Made by a program: the position numbers and the translations under genes. From Nosocomiicoccus ampullae (GTDB lineage: Bacteria > Bacillota > Bacilli > Staphylococcales > Salinicoccaceae), in NCBI RefSeq assembly GCF_001696685.1, contig NZ_MBFG01000004.1:62001-126000 (forward strand): a stretch of DNA of 64,000 bases, read 5' to 3'. Positions 20,727 to 28,908 of the stretch are shown here, in pieces (position 1 is the stretch's first letter; each line of letters opens with the position of its first letter). The notes beneath the pieces were generated by a model. The model did not search any database, was not told where the DNA came from, and worked only from the letters and a program-made list of their open reading frames with translations.

Positions 20727-22223
20727 ATGACTGAGGCAGACAATCAGCATAAAGATATTATTGTGATTGGTGCGGGTATTATAGGTACTTCGGTAGCGAC
20801 GATGTTTTCAAAAGTGAGCCCGGACTGGAATATCGATATGTATGAAAGATTAGATGAAGCGGGAATCGAGAGTTCGAACGAAAAGAACAATGCAGGTACA
20901 GGTCACGCTGCACTCTGTGAGCTAAACTATACTGTGGAACAAAAGGACGGCTCTATCGATGCTTCTAAAGCAGAAGTGATCAATGAGCAATTTGAACTGT
21001 CTAAGCAGTTCTGGGGCAGTTTAGTGAAAAATGGGGATATTTCTAACCCTGAAGAATTTATTCAGCCACTACCGCATATTAGTTTTGTAATGGGCCCAAC
21101 GAATGTTGAGTTTTTACGTAAACGTTATGAAAAACTTAAAACGATTCCTATGTTTGATAATATCGAGTACACAGAAGATATCGAAACGATGAGAGAATGG
21201 ATGCCATTGATGATGCGAAATCGTAAACCAGGTCAGTTAATGGCAGCGAGTAAGATCGATGAAGGAACTGACGTAAACTATGGTGCTTTAACACGTAAAT
21301 TAGCAACATATTTAGAAAAGCAATCAAATGTCTCTTTAAAATATAACCATGAAGTAATCGACTTAACTCAAAGAGAAGACGGCAAATGGGAAGTTCTCGT
21401 AAGAAATAGAGCGACGAAAGAGAAGTTCGTAAAAGTAGCTGATAAAGTGTTTATCGGTGCTGGGGGTTACTCTATTCCACTACTTCAAAAGAGTGGCATT
21501 GCTCAAAGACAAAATGTCGGAGGTTTCCCGATTACTGGTCAATTCTTAGCGTGTAAAAATAAAGACATTATTAAACAACATCACGCGAAAGTATACAGTA
21601 AAGAGCCTCTAGGTAAGCCACCTATGACAGTACCGCATCTCGATACACGTTATATTGATGGTGAAAGTACGTTATTATTTGGACCATATGCAAATATCGA
21701 TCCTAAATTCTTAAAATACGGTTCGTTCTTTGACTTATTTGGCTCAGTAAAACCGTATAATATTACAACGCTATTATCATCTGCAGCTAAAAATATACCG
21801 CTCATTAAATACTCGATTGACCAGATGGTGATGACTAAAAAAGGTTATATGAACTACTTAAGAACATTCATACCCGATGCAAAAGATGAGGACTGGAAAT
21901 TATATACTGCTGGTAAACGTGTTCAAGTGATTAAAGACGATGATGAATACGGGAAAGGCTACGTCGCATTCGGAACAGAAGTTGTGAATTCTGATGATCA
22001 CTCTGTTATTGCAGTATTAGGAGAATCACCAGGTGCTTCAATATCATTCTCTGTAGTGCTTGAAGCATTAGAGAAAAACTTTAAAGAAGACCGTGAGCTC
22101 TGGGAACCTGCAGTTAAAAAGTTAGTTCCATCATATGGCAAATCACTGATTGATGACGAAAAACTGATGAGAGAAACGCGTAAAGAAACATCTGAAAACT
22201 TGAATTTAAATTATTATAATTAA
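20727..22223 (+). CDS. mqo2: Malate/lactate:quinone oxidoreductase, Mqo2 (Lqo) type
   Basis: FAD-dependent peripheral membrane enzyme of 498 residues that passes electrons to quinone. The Rossmann motif is IGAGIIGTS near the N-terminus, with the family blocks [38 protein letters not shown] and [25 protein letters not shown] and TAGKRVQVIKD resemble the S. aureus Mqo2 protein, which has been shown to act as lactate:quinone oxidoreductase (Lqo), more than Mqo1. Lactate is therefore a real alternative to malate. The ribosome site is AAAGGA. Confidence 0.88.
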   Translation: MTEADNQHKDIIVIGAGIIGTSVATMFSKVSPDWNIDMYERLDEAGIESSNEKNNAGTGHAALCELNYTVEQKDGSIDASKAEVINEQFELSKQFWGSLVKNGDISNPEEFIQPLPHISFVMGPTNVEFLRKRYEKLKTIPMFDNIEYTEDIETMREWMPLMMRNRKPGQLMAASKIDEGTDVNYGALTRKLATYLEKQSNVSLKYNHEVIDLTQREDGKWEVLVRNRATKEKFVKVADKVFIGAGGYSIPLLQKSGIAQRQNVGGFPITGQFLACKNKDIIKQHHAKVYSKEPLGKPPMTVPHLDTRYIDGESTLLFGPYANIDPKFLKYGSFFDLFGSVKPYNITTLLSSAAKNIPLIKYSIDQMVMTKKGYMNYLRTFIPDAKDEDWKLYTAGKRVQVIKDDDEYGKGYVAFGTEVVNSDDHSVIAVLGESPGASISFSVVLEALEKNFKEDRELWEPAVKKLVPSYGKSLIDDEKLMRETRKETSENLNLNYYN

Positions 22224-22244
22224 TTTTAAAAAGAGGTTATATTC

Positions 22245-22346
22245 ATGAAAAAAACAATCGTTATTTTAGGCGTTATTTCGGCGTTACTCGTAGCGTTTAA
22301 GTTATATCAAGACAAGGTCAATGAAACGCCAAATATAGAATATTAA
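22245..22346 (+). CDS. Small single-helix membrane protein, 33 residues
   Basis: AAGAGG lies 8-9 bases before an ATG that opens a 33-codon frame: MKKTIVILGVISALLVAFKL, then a short polar tail. It has one membrane helix with a positively charged N-terminus. It is 21 bp after mqo2 and ends just before the shared terminator, so it would be on the mqo2 transcript. No function is recognised; a regulator or stabiliser of the quinone enzyme is one guess. Confidence 0.55.
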   Translation: MKKTIVILGVISALLVAFKLYQDKVNETPNIEY

Positions 22347-22351
22347 TATAT

Positions 22352-22384
22352 AAGAGGCCGTGATAATTTTTATCACGGCCTCTT
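22352..22384 (+). terminator. mqo2 terminator (also 3' hairpin of the S-box on the other strand)
   Basis: AAGAGGCCGTGATAA / TTATCACGGCCTCTT forms a very stable stem of about 14 bp with a short T loop. T runs after it are weak in both directions. Leftward, its first arm shares AAGAG with the P1 helix of the S-box aptamer. Confidence 0.75.
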
Positions 22385-22478
22385 TGCATTCAGTATAAAC
22401 TGTTGGAATTGGCACATCGCTAAAAGCTGTTGCCGGAGTTTCACAGGGCCAAATCCCTCCACTCACTCTTAATAAGAG
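22380..22478 (-). ncRNA. S-box (SAM-I) riboswitch aptamer without a downstream gene
   Basis: On the minus strand the conserved S-box landmarks occur in order: CTCTTATTAAGAG, GTGGAGGGA, TTGGCCC, TGTGAAACTCCGGCAAC and GTGCCAATTCC, then a small P4 hairpin CAGTTTATACTG. P1 closes with CTCTT/AAGAG, but inner P1 pairs are lost compared with the consensus GAUAAGAG. A TATAAT-like -10 lies upstream (22510-22515 on the plus strand). The switch would normally control methionine or cysteine genes. Here transcription would run through a hairpin and then antisense to the 33-codon gene and mqo2. Confidence 0.82.
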
Positions 22479-22601
22479 AACTATTCTATTGATTAAAAAT
22501 ATATAGCATATTATATGTGTTTTAGAAGTAAAACTAAAAAGGTGATGCTTACCGTTACGTAAAATAATGTTGAAGCATTAGGATATTATCTAAAGGATGA
22601 A

Positions 22602-22634
22602 AATAAGAAGTAACGCCATACGTTACTTCTTATT
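22602..22634 (-). terminator. ABC-F gene terminator
   Basis: AATAAGAAGTAACG / CGTTACTTCTTATT with a 5-base loop, followed leftward by TTTTCATC. It includes the ABC-F stop codon. It is one member of the TAACG-type palindrome family seen at several gene ends here. The remaining gap 22485-22600 holds the S-box promoter region and a short 14-codon open tail (NNVEALGYYLKDENKK) that might be a gene remnant. Confidence 0.82.
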
Positions 22635-24102
22635 TTATCTTTTTAAGTTTTTTGTTTTCTATCTTATATACTTCGTCTGCGACATTTTCTAAAAATTCTT
22701 CATCATGTGATGTTAGAAGTACTGTGCCTGGATATGTGTTTAAATATGTTTCTAGAACATTTATTGTATCAATATCTAGATAATTTGTTGGTTCATCTAG
22801 TATTAGCAAGTTATCTCCAGATATTAATGTTAGAAATAACGATACGCGTACCGCTTCTCCTCCACTTAATGTTGAAATACTTCTTTCAAAATCGTTGTCT
22901 GTGAATTTTAAATCATTGAGCATTTCTTTTAGTAGGTACTTTGAAACAGACGTATGTTTTGATACGTATTCTAATAATGGCTCTGTGCGGTGCTTAAATT
23001 CTAGATAACTTAATTGATTATAGAAGCCAAGCTCTGCATTTTTAGAAAATGTGATGATATCAAGTTTATTATTAAAAGCTCCTTTTACATATTCAATAAT
23101 AGTCGTTTTACCGGTACCATTGTTCCCTTTTAATGCCGTAATTTTTCCACGACTGATTTGTAAGTTTAGAGATTCTATAAGTAATTTGTTTCCTGCTGTA
23201 ATATCAATATAGTTAAATATAATTGGAAAACGGTTATGATCTGTCTTGATGTCAGCTTCTTCAAATATCGGTAGTACTTTTTCTTCAGGTAATTTTATTT
23301 CTTCCATACTATCGATACGGTTCTGCATGTTTTTCGCAGATTGCATAATTCCTTTTTGTACCGTCCCTTTTTCTTTTGTCATTCGTGAGGATAGAGAACG
23401 ATGATTTGCTCCCTTTCTACCGATTAATATTTTTTCAGCATGTATTTTTGCGTCACTTATTGATGCTTCCAATCTTTTGATTTCTTTATCTTGTATTTCT
23501 TTTTGATGATAGAGTGATTCACGCTCTTTTTCGATTTCTCTTTTATAATCATCATAATTTCCGCTAAATACATGTATTGACTGTTCTTCAATTGACCATA
23601 CTTCATTTACACATTCATTTAATAGACGTCTATCGTGTGAAATTATTAAAGTTGCACCGTCATAATTTTTAATTGTACGTATTAAAAATTCGATACCCTC
23701 TTTGTCTAAATGAGATGTCGGTTCATCAAGTATAAGTAAATCATAGTGCGAAGAGAATACTTCTAATATACGTAGTTTTGATAGTTCTCCGCCGCTAAAC
23801 TCTGATGTACCATAAGGTATGTTTAATTCACTAAGTAATCTTCCATCAAAATTGAAGTCATATGGAATATTATCAGATACTTGTTCTAAGTAGCCTATGT
23901 TATTGGTGTTTAACTGGATATGACCTTGTGTCGGTTTAATTTCCTCTAAAATTAATCGTGCTAAAGATGATTTACCTGCACCGTTTTCACCAATTAAACC
24001 AATTCGACTACTCTCTTTAATTTCTAACTCATCAGTGTCGAATAATAAGTAACTGCCAAAGTCGAGTGCGATTTTGTTTAATTTAACGAGAACTTTAGTC
24101 AT
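22630..24102 (-). CDS. ABC-F ATPase, antibiotic-resistance-like ribosomal protection type
   Basis: Soluble protein of 490 residues with two ABC domains and no membrane segments. Domain 1: Walker A GENGAGKSS, signature FSGGELSKLRI, Walker B LLILDEPTSHLD. A charged linker of about 80 residues (KEIQDKEIKRLEASISDAK region) inserts toward the ribosome. Domain 2: GNNGTGKTT, LSGGEAVRVSL, LLILDEPTNYLD. Both catalytic Glu residues are kept. Size and domain layout resemble Msr/Vga-type proteins more than housekeeping EttA/Uup/YkpA. Start 24102 has GAAGG 8 bases upstream. The drug class cannot be predicted. Confidence 0.85.
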   Translation of the reverse strand: MTKVLVKLNKIALDFGSYLLFDTDELEIKESSRIGLIGENGAGKSSLARLILEEIKPTQGHIQLNTNNIGYLEQVSDNIPYDFNFDGRLLSELNIPYGTSEFSGGELSKLRILEVFSSHYDLLILDEPTSHLDKEGIEFLIRTIKNYDGATLIISHDRRLLNECVNEVWSIEEQSIHVFSGNYDDYKREIEKERESLYHQKEIQDKEIKRLEASISDAKIHAEKILIGRKGANHRSLSSRMTKEKGTVQKGIMQSAKNMQNRIDSMEEIKLPEEKVLPIFEEADIKTDHNRFPIIFNYIDITAGNKLLIESLNLQISRGKITALKGNNGTGKTTIIEYVKGAFNNKLDIITFSKNAELGFYNQLSYLEFKHRTEPLLEYVSKHTSVSKYLLKEMLNDLKFTDNDFERSISTLSGGEAVRVSLFLTLISGDNLLILDEPTNYLDIDTINVLETYLNTYPGTVLLTSHDEEFLENVADEVYKIENKKLKKIK

Positions 24103-24122
24103 ATCCATACCTTCTTTCTAAC

Positions 24123-25259
24123 TTAAGACCAGAAAGGTTGATCCCATACTTTTAATGATTGTCCTAAGTTTTTCTCTTGTGCTGATTTATAGAGTTCATA
24201 TCCCCATGATATGTCTTCTACAGCCATTCCTCCTGCGAGGAAGACGATTTTTTCTTTGTCGTCTTTACGCCCTTCTTTTTTACCACTGACAACGTCACCA
24301 AGATCTGTGATGCTTTTTTCGTCGAGTTTTTCTTCTTTTACGAGTCTAAATACCTGTCCGCCGATACCGTAGTTTAAGTCTTTAGAAACTCCTTTTGTAC
24401 CGCTTTGTAGGTATTCCCACTCTTCCCATTCTTCACCTGTTTCTTTGTGCATTTCCCAGTTATCCATAACGACTGTGTTATTTAGTATGAAGTCATCACT
24501 GAGGTTTGCTTCTCCGGAAAGTAAAAGAAGAGATCCGTCTTTTAAGTACTCTTCTTTAATTTCTGGACGAACAGCACCTGATGCTGCGACGTTTATGACG
24601 TCTGCTTCTTTGACTGCATCTTCTAAGGAGCTTGATATCACTGTTTCTACGTCGTGTTCTTTTTTAAGGTTATTTGAGAATTTTTCTGCTTGTTGTTCGT
24701 TAATGTCGAAGATGTTGACTTGTTTGATATTTTTATTTGCTTCTAAAATTGCAAGTGTACTTGACCAACTGATGACCCCTGCTCCGATAATTGCGAGAGT
24801 ATGTGCTTCTTTTGAAGCAAGATACTTTGTAGCAACTGCTGGGACTGCACCTGTACGTGTCGCACTGATTAAATTTGCACTCATATATGCAAAAGGTGCA
24901 CCAGTGTCTGCATCGTTTAACGTGATCATTAAAACGGAACGTGGTAATCCTTTTTCTTTGTTTGCTACGTTTGATCCGTACCATTTTTGTCCCGTAATAT
25001 TATATTTCCCACCTAAATATGCGTTCATTGACATAAATCGACGGTCTGGCCCTGCGACTGGCATATTCTCAGTACGCTTTTCTTTTGGAAACCATAGTTG
25101 ACTGCCGTGACTGTTTTCTCTCGGTCCTCCCATAATGTAATCTTTTTCACCAAGTAAACGGAACACTTCTTCGATTGTGTCGACGCATTTTTTTGCATCT
25201 AACACACCTGCTTCAACTAAATCTTCTTCGGATAAAAATAAAAACTCCACTTTTGACAT
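24123..25259 (-). CDS. Ornithine cyclodeaminase/mu-crystallin family protein (tyramine oxidase subunit B-like)
   Basis: NAD(P)-binding protein of 378 residues in the OCD/mu-crystallin family. It has a substrate domain with RRFMSMNAYLGG and GQKWYGSN, the Arg in NLISATRTGAVPAVATKYL, and Rossmann motif IIGAGVISWSS with acidic NIFDIN after beta-2. The long form with GGPRENSHGSQLWFP resembles proteins annotated as tyramine oxidase subunit B in Firmicutes. No amine oxidase partner gene is present nearby. The real reaction (imine reductase, cyclodeaminase or dehydrogenase) is unknown. A cre-like element lies upstream. Confidence 0.75.
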   Translation of the reverse strand: MSKVEFLFLSEEDLVEAGVLDAKKCVDTIEEVFRLLGEKDYIMGGPRENSHGSQLWFPKEKRTENMPVAGPDRRFMSMNAYLGGKYNITGQKWYGSNVANKEKGLPRSVLMITLNDADTGAPFAYMSANLISATRTGAVPAVATKYLASKEAHTLAIIGAGVISWSSTLAILEANKNIKQVNIFDINEQQAEKFSNNLKKEHDVETVISSSLEDAVKEADVINVAASGAVRPEIKEEYLKDGSLLLLSGEANLSDDFILNNTVVMDNWEMHKETGEEWEEWEYLQSGTKGVSKDLNYGIGGQVFRLVKEEKLDEKSITDLGDVVSGKKEGRKDDKEKIVFLAGGMAVEDISWGYELYKSAQEKNLGQSLKVWDQPFWS

Positions 25260-25272
25260 TTGTTCTCCTCCT

Positions 25273-25287
25273 TAAAAACGCTTTCAT
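25273..25287 (-). promoter_or_regulatory. cre-like site upstream of the OCD-family gene
   Basis: Read on the minus strand, ATGAAAGCGTTTTTA matches the CcpA cre consensus except at the last conserved C. It sits 14-28 bp before the start codon. Catabolite repression is inferred. Confidence 0.45.
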
Positions 25288-25409
25288 TTATGTATGAGTT
25301 ATTTTATCATATTTTTAAATTTTCTAAAAACTAAAGCATTAATGATAGGAGATATTTATTTTATGATACACTTAATATGAAGATATATATGATATTTGTA
25401 GGTGAAAAA

Positions 25410-26564
25410 ATGGACAACTATTTTAAGCAAGGAAACTTTGAATCGTTTGTGTACAAGCGATTGAATGAGGTTATTGATACTTACAAAAATGACACTGATA
25501 GTTACGTTGTTTTCGACTATGATAATACAAGTATTATTATGGATATTGAAGACAATTTAAATGTTTATTTGATGGAACATTTAGCATATCGGCTCACGCC
25601 TGAAGTGTTATATGAAACGTTAACGAATCCAGATTATCGTGAGGAGTTATCTCAAACGTTTGATAGTCGGTTTAAAAATGCGACAGGTTTTAATTTAGCT
25701 GAAGATATTTATAAGGAATATCAGTGGTTATACGATAATTACATTAGTCTAGAAAATCGTTCAGAGGATCTTTTAAAGAAGATTAAAGAGACAGACCACT
25801 ACAAAACGTTTAGAGCCAAGTTAAGGCTGTTCCATACACATGTTAACGGCAAATTATCAAGGCGACCGTCTAATAGATGGATGACGTATTTATTTGCAGA
25901 TCATACGATCGATTCATTTAAAGAGTTATGCCGAAGTTGTATTAAAGAATCACTAGAAAAACCGTTTGAAAAAGTGACGTACGAAAGCTCAGAAAATATA
26001 CCTGGAAAATCAGGTGTAGTCATTTCTACTTTTAAATCGGGATTATCAGTGCCTGAAGAATTGTTAAACTTATATCGCGCGTTTACAAATAATGGAATTA
26101 CGACTTATATCGTAAGTGCAAGTCCGAGAGTATATGTTGAAGTCGCAGCTGAAATGCTTGGGCATTCAGTAAAGGTAGACAATATTGTCGCCATGGAATT
26201 TGAAGAAGATAACGGCGTTATAACGCCCGTTATGAAAGCCGACTCACCAATCACAAAAGGTCCTGGTAAAACAGAGGCAATACAAAAGCTGATTATGCCG
26301 AAGCATAATGGTAAACAACCAGTTGCGATGTTTGGTGACAGTATCGGTGATTACGATATGATGCAAACGTTTACCGAAACACCACTATGCGTTATTTTTA
26401 ACCGTCATATGACAGATGACTTTAAACAGTTAATCGATCTCGCAATTGAACAATATAATCAAAAAGATGCACGCTTTGTATTACAAGGACGCGATGAAAA
26501 TACAGGTGTTCTTATACCGAGTCAATCATCGATTTCATTTGGAGAAACTGAACCAAAATTATAA
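25410..26564 (+). CDS. HAD-superfamily phosphatase, candidate phosphoserine phosphatase
   Basis: Cytosolic HAD hydrolase of 384 residues. Motif I is VFDYDNTS (nucleophile Asp and acid/base Asp), motif II Thr/Ser is in TTYIVSASPRVYV, the motif III Lys is probably in ITKGPGKTEAI, and motif IV is MFGDSIGDYDM. A large helical cap lies between motifs I and II. It is directly followed by serC and serA, and the third step of serine synthesis would otherwise be missing here, so phosphoserine phosphatase is a reasonable inference. Start 25410 is chosen for GTAGGTG 7 bases upstream; an ATG at 25377 has no ribosome site. Confidence 0.75.
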   Translation: MDNYFKQGNFESFVYKRLNEVIDTYKNDTDSYVVFDYDNTSIIMDIEDNLNVYLMEHLAYRLTPEVLYETLTNPDYREELSQTFDSRFKNATGFNLAEDIYKEYQWLYDNYISLENRSEDLLKKIKETDHYKTFRAKLRLFHTHVNGKLSRRPSNRWMTYLFADHTIDSFKELCRSCIKESLEKPFEKVTYESSENIPGKSGVVISTFKSGLSVPEELLNLYRAFTNNGITTYIVSASPRVYVEVAAEMLGHSVKVDNIVAMEFEEDNGVITPVMKADSPITKGPGKTEAIQKLIMPKHNGKQPVAMFGDSIGDYDMMQTFTETPLCVIFNRHMTDDFKQLIDLAIEQYNQKDARFVLQGRDENTGVLIPSQSSISFGETEPKL

Positions 26565-26574
26565 ATAAAAGGAG

Positions 26575-26590
26575 TGTTTCACGTGAAACG
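26575..26590. other. parS centromere site overlapping the serC start
   Basis: TGTTTCACGTGAAACG matches the bacterial parS consensus TGTTTCACGTGAAACA at 15 of 16 positions. The inner 14-bp palindrome GTTTCACGTGAAAC is perfect. It lies between the GGAG ribosome site and the first codons of serC, including the GTG start. ParB (Spo0J) is expected to bind and spread from here. Such sites cluster around oriC. Confidence 0.85.
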
Positions 26591-27662
26591 CACATTTAAC
26601 TTATCAGCAGGCCCAGCAATGTTACCGACATCTGTTTTAGAACGCGCACAAAAAGAGATGTTAGATTATGACGGGACAGGCATGTCTGTAATGGAGATGA
26701 GTCATAGAAGTAGTTACTTTGATGACATTATCCAAGATGCTGAAAAAAACTTAAGAGAATTACTGAATATTGACGATAATTATAAAATTCTCTTTTTACA
26801 AGGCGGAGCGAGCCAAGCATTCTATACGTTAGTTATGAACTTAAAACAATCTGGTAAAGTTGCATACATCGATAGCGGTAACTTTGCTAAAAAAGCATTA
26901 GAAGCTGCTGAAGAATTAAAAGACGACTATGGACTTGAAATCGACGTCGTTGCATCATCCAAAGAAGATGGTTATAAGTCATTACCAAACTATCCAGATA
27001 CGTTAGAAGGTTATGATTACTTGCATATTTGCTCAAATAACACGATCGAAGGAACACAGTTTAAAGAGTTCCCGATTTATAAGGGCATTCCTTTAGTCTG
27101 TGATATGAGTTCGGATATACTTTCACGTCCATTTAATATCAACGATTTTGGAATGATTTATGCAGGTGCTCAAAAGAACCTCGGTATTGCAGGACTAGCG
27201 CTCGTTATTATTCGAGAAGACTTACTTGGGCTAAATGATGTTCCTAAAATGTTTGACTACAAAGTCTTTAACGATAAAAACTCGATGTATAATACACCAT
27301 CGACTTACCCTATTTATATTCATAAACTCGTGACAGATTGGTTGTTAGAAATTGGTGGTCTAGAAGAGATTTATAAGAGAAATAAAGAAAAAGCACGTAT
27401 TTTATATGATTACTTAGACGAATCAACATTATTCGTACCTACTGCAAATAAAGACGCGCGTTCACTGATGAACGTCACGTTTTCTACAGGAAACGACGAG
27501 TTAGATAAAGAATTTGTAGCATATACGAAAGAAAATGGTTTTGAAAATATTAAAGGACATCGTTCAGTCGGTGGTATGCGTGCATCTATTTATAACGCAT
27601 TCCCTATTGAAGGTGTAGAAGCACTCGTACAACTAATGAAGAAATTCGAAGAGGAGAATTAA
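26583..27662 (+). CDS. serC: Phosphoserine aminotransferase
   Basis: PLP enzyme of 359 residues that transfers the amino group from glutamate to 3-phosphohydroxypyruvate in serine synthesis. It has N-terminal FNLSAGPAMLP, MEMSHRSSYF, QGGASQAF, the PLP lysine in YAGAQKNLG, and C-terminal GHRSVGGMRASIYNA. The GTG at 26583 is chosen because GGAG (26571-26574) lies 8 bases before it; an in-frame GTG at 26574 overlaps that site. The parS palindrome spans the start. serA begins 3 bases after the stop. Confidence 0.95.
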   Translation: MKRTFNLSAGPAMLPTSVLERAQKEMLDYDGTGMSVMEMSHRSSYFDDIIQDAEKNLRELLNIDDNYKILFLQGGASQAFYTLVMNLKQSGKVAYIDSGNFAKKALEAAEELKDDYGLEIDVVASSKEDGYKSLPNYPDTLEGYDYLHICSNNTIEGTQFKEFPIYKGIPLVCDMSSDILSRPFNINDFGMIYAGAQKNLGIAGLALVIIREDLLGLNDVPKMFDYKVFNDKNSMYNTPSTYPIYIHKLVTDWLLEIGGLEEIYKRNKEKARILYDYLDESTLFVPTANKDARSLMNVTFSTGNDELDKEFVAYTKENGFENIKGHRSVGGMRASIYNAFPIEGVEALVQLMKKFEEEN

Positions 27663-27665
27663 GCA

Positions 27666-28865
27666 ATGTCACAATTTGACATAAAAACATTTAACAGTAT
27701 CGCAATTGAAGGTTTACAACGTTTTACAAAAGACAAGTACACAATCAACGAAACAGACGATCCAGAAGCAATTATTTTACGTAGTTATAATTTACATGAT
27801 GAACCAATTAACGATAGTTTACTAGCAGTAGGTCGCGCAGGAGCAGGGTTTAACAATATTCCAGTAGATAAATTATCTGAAGCGGGCGTTATTGCATTTA
27901 ACGCACCAGGTGCAAATGCCAACTCCGTTAAAGAACTCGTATTAACATCACTGATCTCACATGCAAGAAATACACTTGAAGCATCGCAATGGGCAACTGA
28001 GCTTACGGGTGATGATATTGCTACACAAGTCGAAGATGGTAAAAAGAAATTTAAAGGTCATGAAATTAAAGGTAAAACGCTAGGTGTTATTGGTCTTGGT
28101 CAAGTAGGTTTACTCGTTGCGAACGATGCAGAAAACCTTGGCATGGACGTTATCGGATACGACCCTTACATTAGTGTCGATGCTGCATGGAACATTAACC
28201 GCTCAGTTACAAAAGCATCATCAATCGATGAAGTGTTACAAAAAGCGGACTACATTACGATTCACGTACCGTTTTTAGAGAGTACAAAGCATATGATCGA
28301 CTCAACAGCGATTCGTCAAATGAAAGCAACAGCAGTATTATTAAACTTCTCACGTGCTGAAATTGTAGACGAAGATGCACTTGTAAAAGCATTAAACCAC
28401 AACAGACTCGGTCACTACATTAGCGATTTCCCTAATGAAACAGTACTCGGGCAAGATAAAGTAACACTACTCCCTCATCTCGGTGCTTCAACAGGAGAAT
28501 CTGAGAAAAACTCAGCAGTAATGGTAGCAAATGAGTTAAAAGACTATTTAGAAAATGGAAATATCGTAAACTCAGTAAACTATCCAAGAGTCTCAATGAC
28601 ACTATCGTCACCGTTACGAATTGCGGTATGTAATAGGAACATCAAAAACATCATTGCATCACTTACAAAACTATTGTCTGAAGAAGGACTCAATATTGAT
28701 CGTATCATAAACAAATCACGTGGAGATTACGCATATACGTTAGTGGATATCACTGAAGCGGATGAAGAAAAAGTAAAAGACCTCATCCAAGAAATCGAAT
28801 CAAAGGACGGAATACTAAAGGTTCGACTCATTAAGAATTTAGAGCATGATGCATGGTATAACTAA
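27666..28865 (+). CDS. serA: D-3-phosphoglycerate dehydrogenase
   Basis: NAD-dependent first enzyme of serine synthesis, 399 residues. NAD motif GVIGLGQVGLLVA is near residue 140, substrate Arg is in NFSRAEIVDEDAL with the catalytic Glu region, and the catalytic His is in LLPHLGAST. A C-terminal ACT-like domain (about 320-399, starting RIAVCNRNI) suggests serine feedback. NVGRAGAGFNNIP-type segments match the short SerA/fold group. It forms one operon with serC and probably with the HAD phosphatase. Confidence 0.93.
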   Translation: MSQFDIKTFNSIAIEGLQRFTKDKYTINETDDPEAIILRSYNLHDEPINDSLLAVGRAGAGFNNIPVDKLSEAGVIAFNAPGANANSVKELVLTSLISHARNTLEASQWATELTGDDIATQVEDGKKKFKGHEIKGKTLGVIGLGQVGLLVANDAENLGMDVIGYDPYISVDAAWNINRSVTKASSIDEVLQKADYITIHVPFLESTKHMIDSTAIRQMKATAVLLNFSRAEIVDEDALVKALNHNRLGHYISDFPNETVLGQDKVTLLPHLGASTGESEKNSAVMVANELKDYLENGNIVNSVNYPRVSMTLSSPLRIAVCNRNIKNIIASLTKLLSEEGLNIDRIINKSRGDYAYTLVDITEADEEKVKDLIQEIESKDGILKVRLIKNLEHDAWYN

Positions 28866-28890
28866 GAAGTAACGCTAGGCATTACTTATT
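28866..28890 (+). terminator. Weak hairpin after serA
   Basis: AAGTAACGC / GCATTACTT with one mismatch and a 3-base loop, followed by ATTATTAAAA. Possibly partial termination before the rhodanese gene. Confidence 0.5.
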
Positions 28891-28908
28891 ATTAAAAGGA
28901 GAATTAAT

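Noticed and set aside
24445..25101. Open frame of 218 codons on the plus strand
   Set aside because: Fully antisense to the OCD-family gene; its length follows from the codon pattern of that gene.
26214..26227. GGCGTTATAACGCC palindrome
   Set aside because: Lies inside the HAD gene with conserved frame; probably chance, despite similarity to the TAACGC palindromes.
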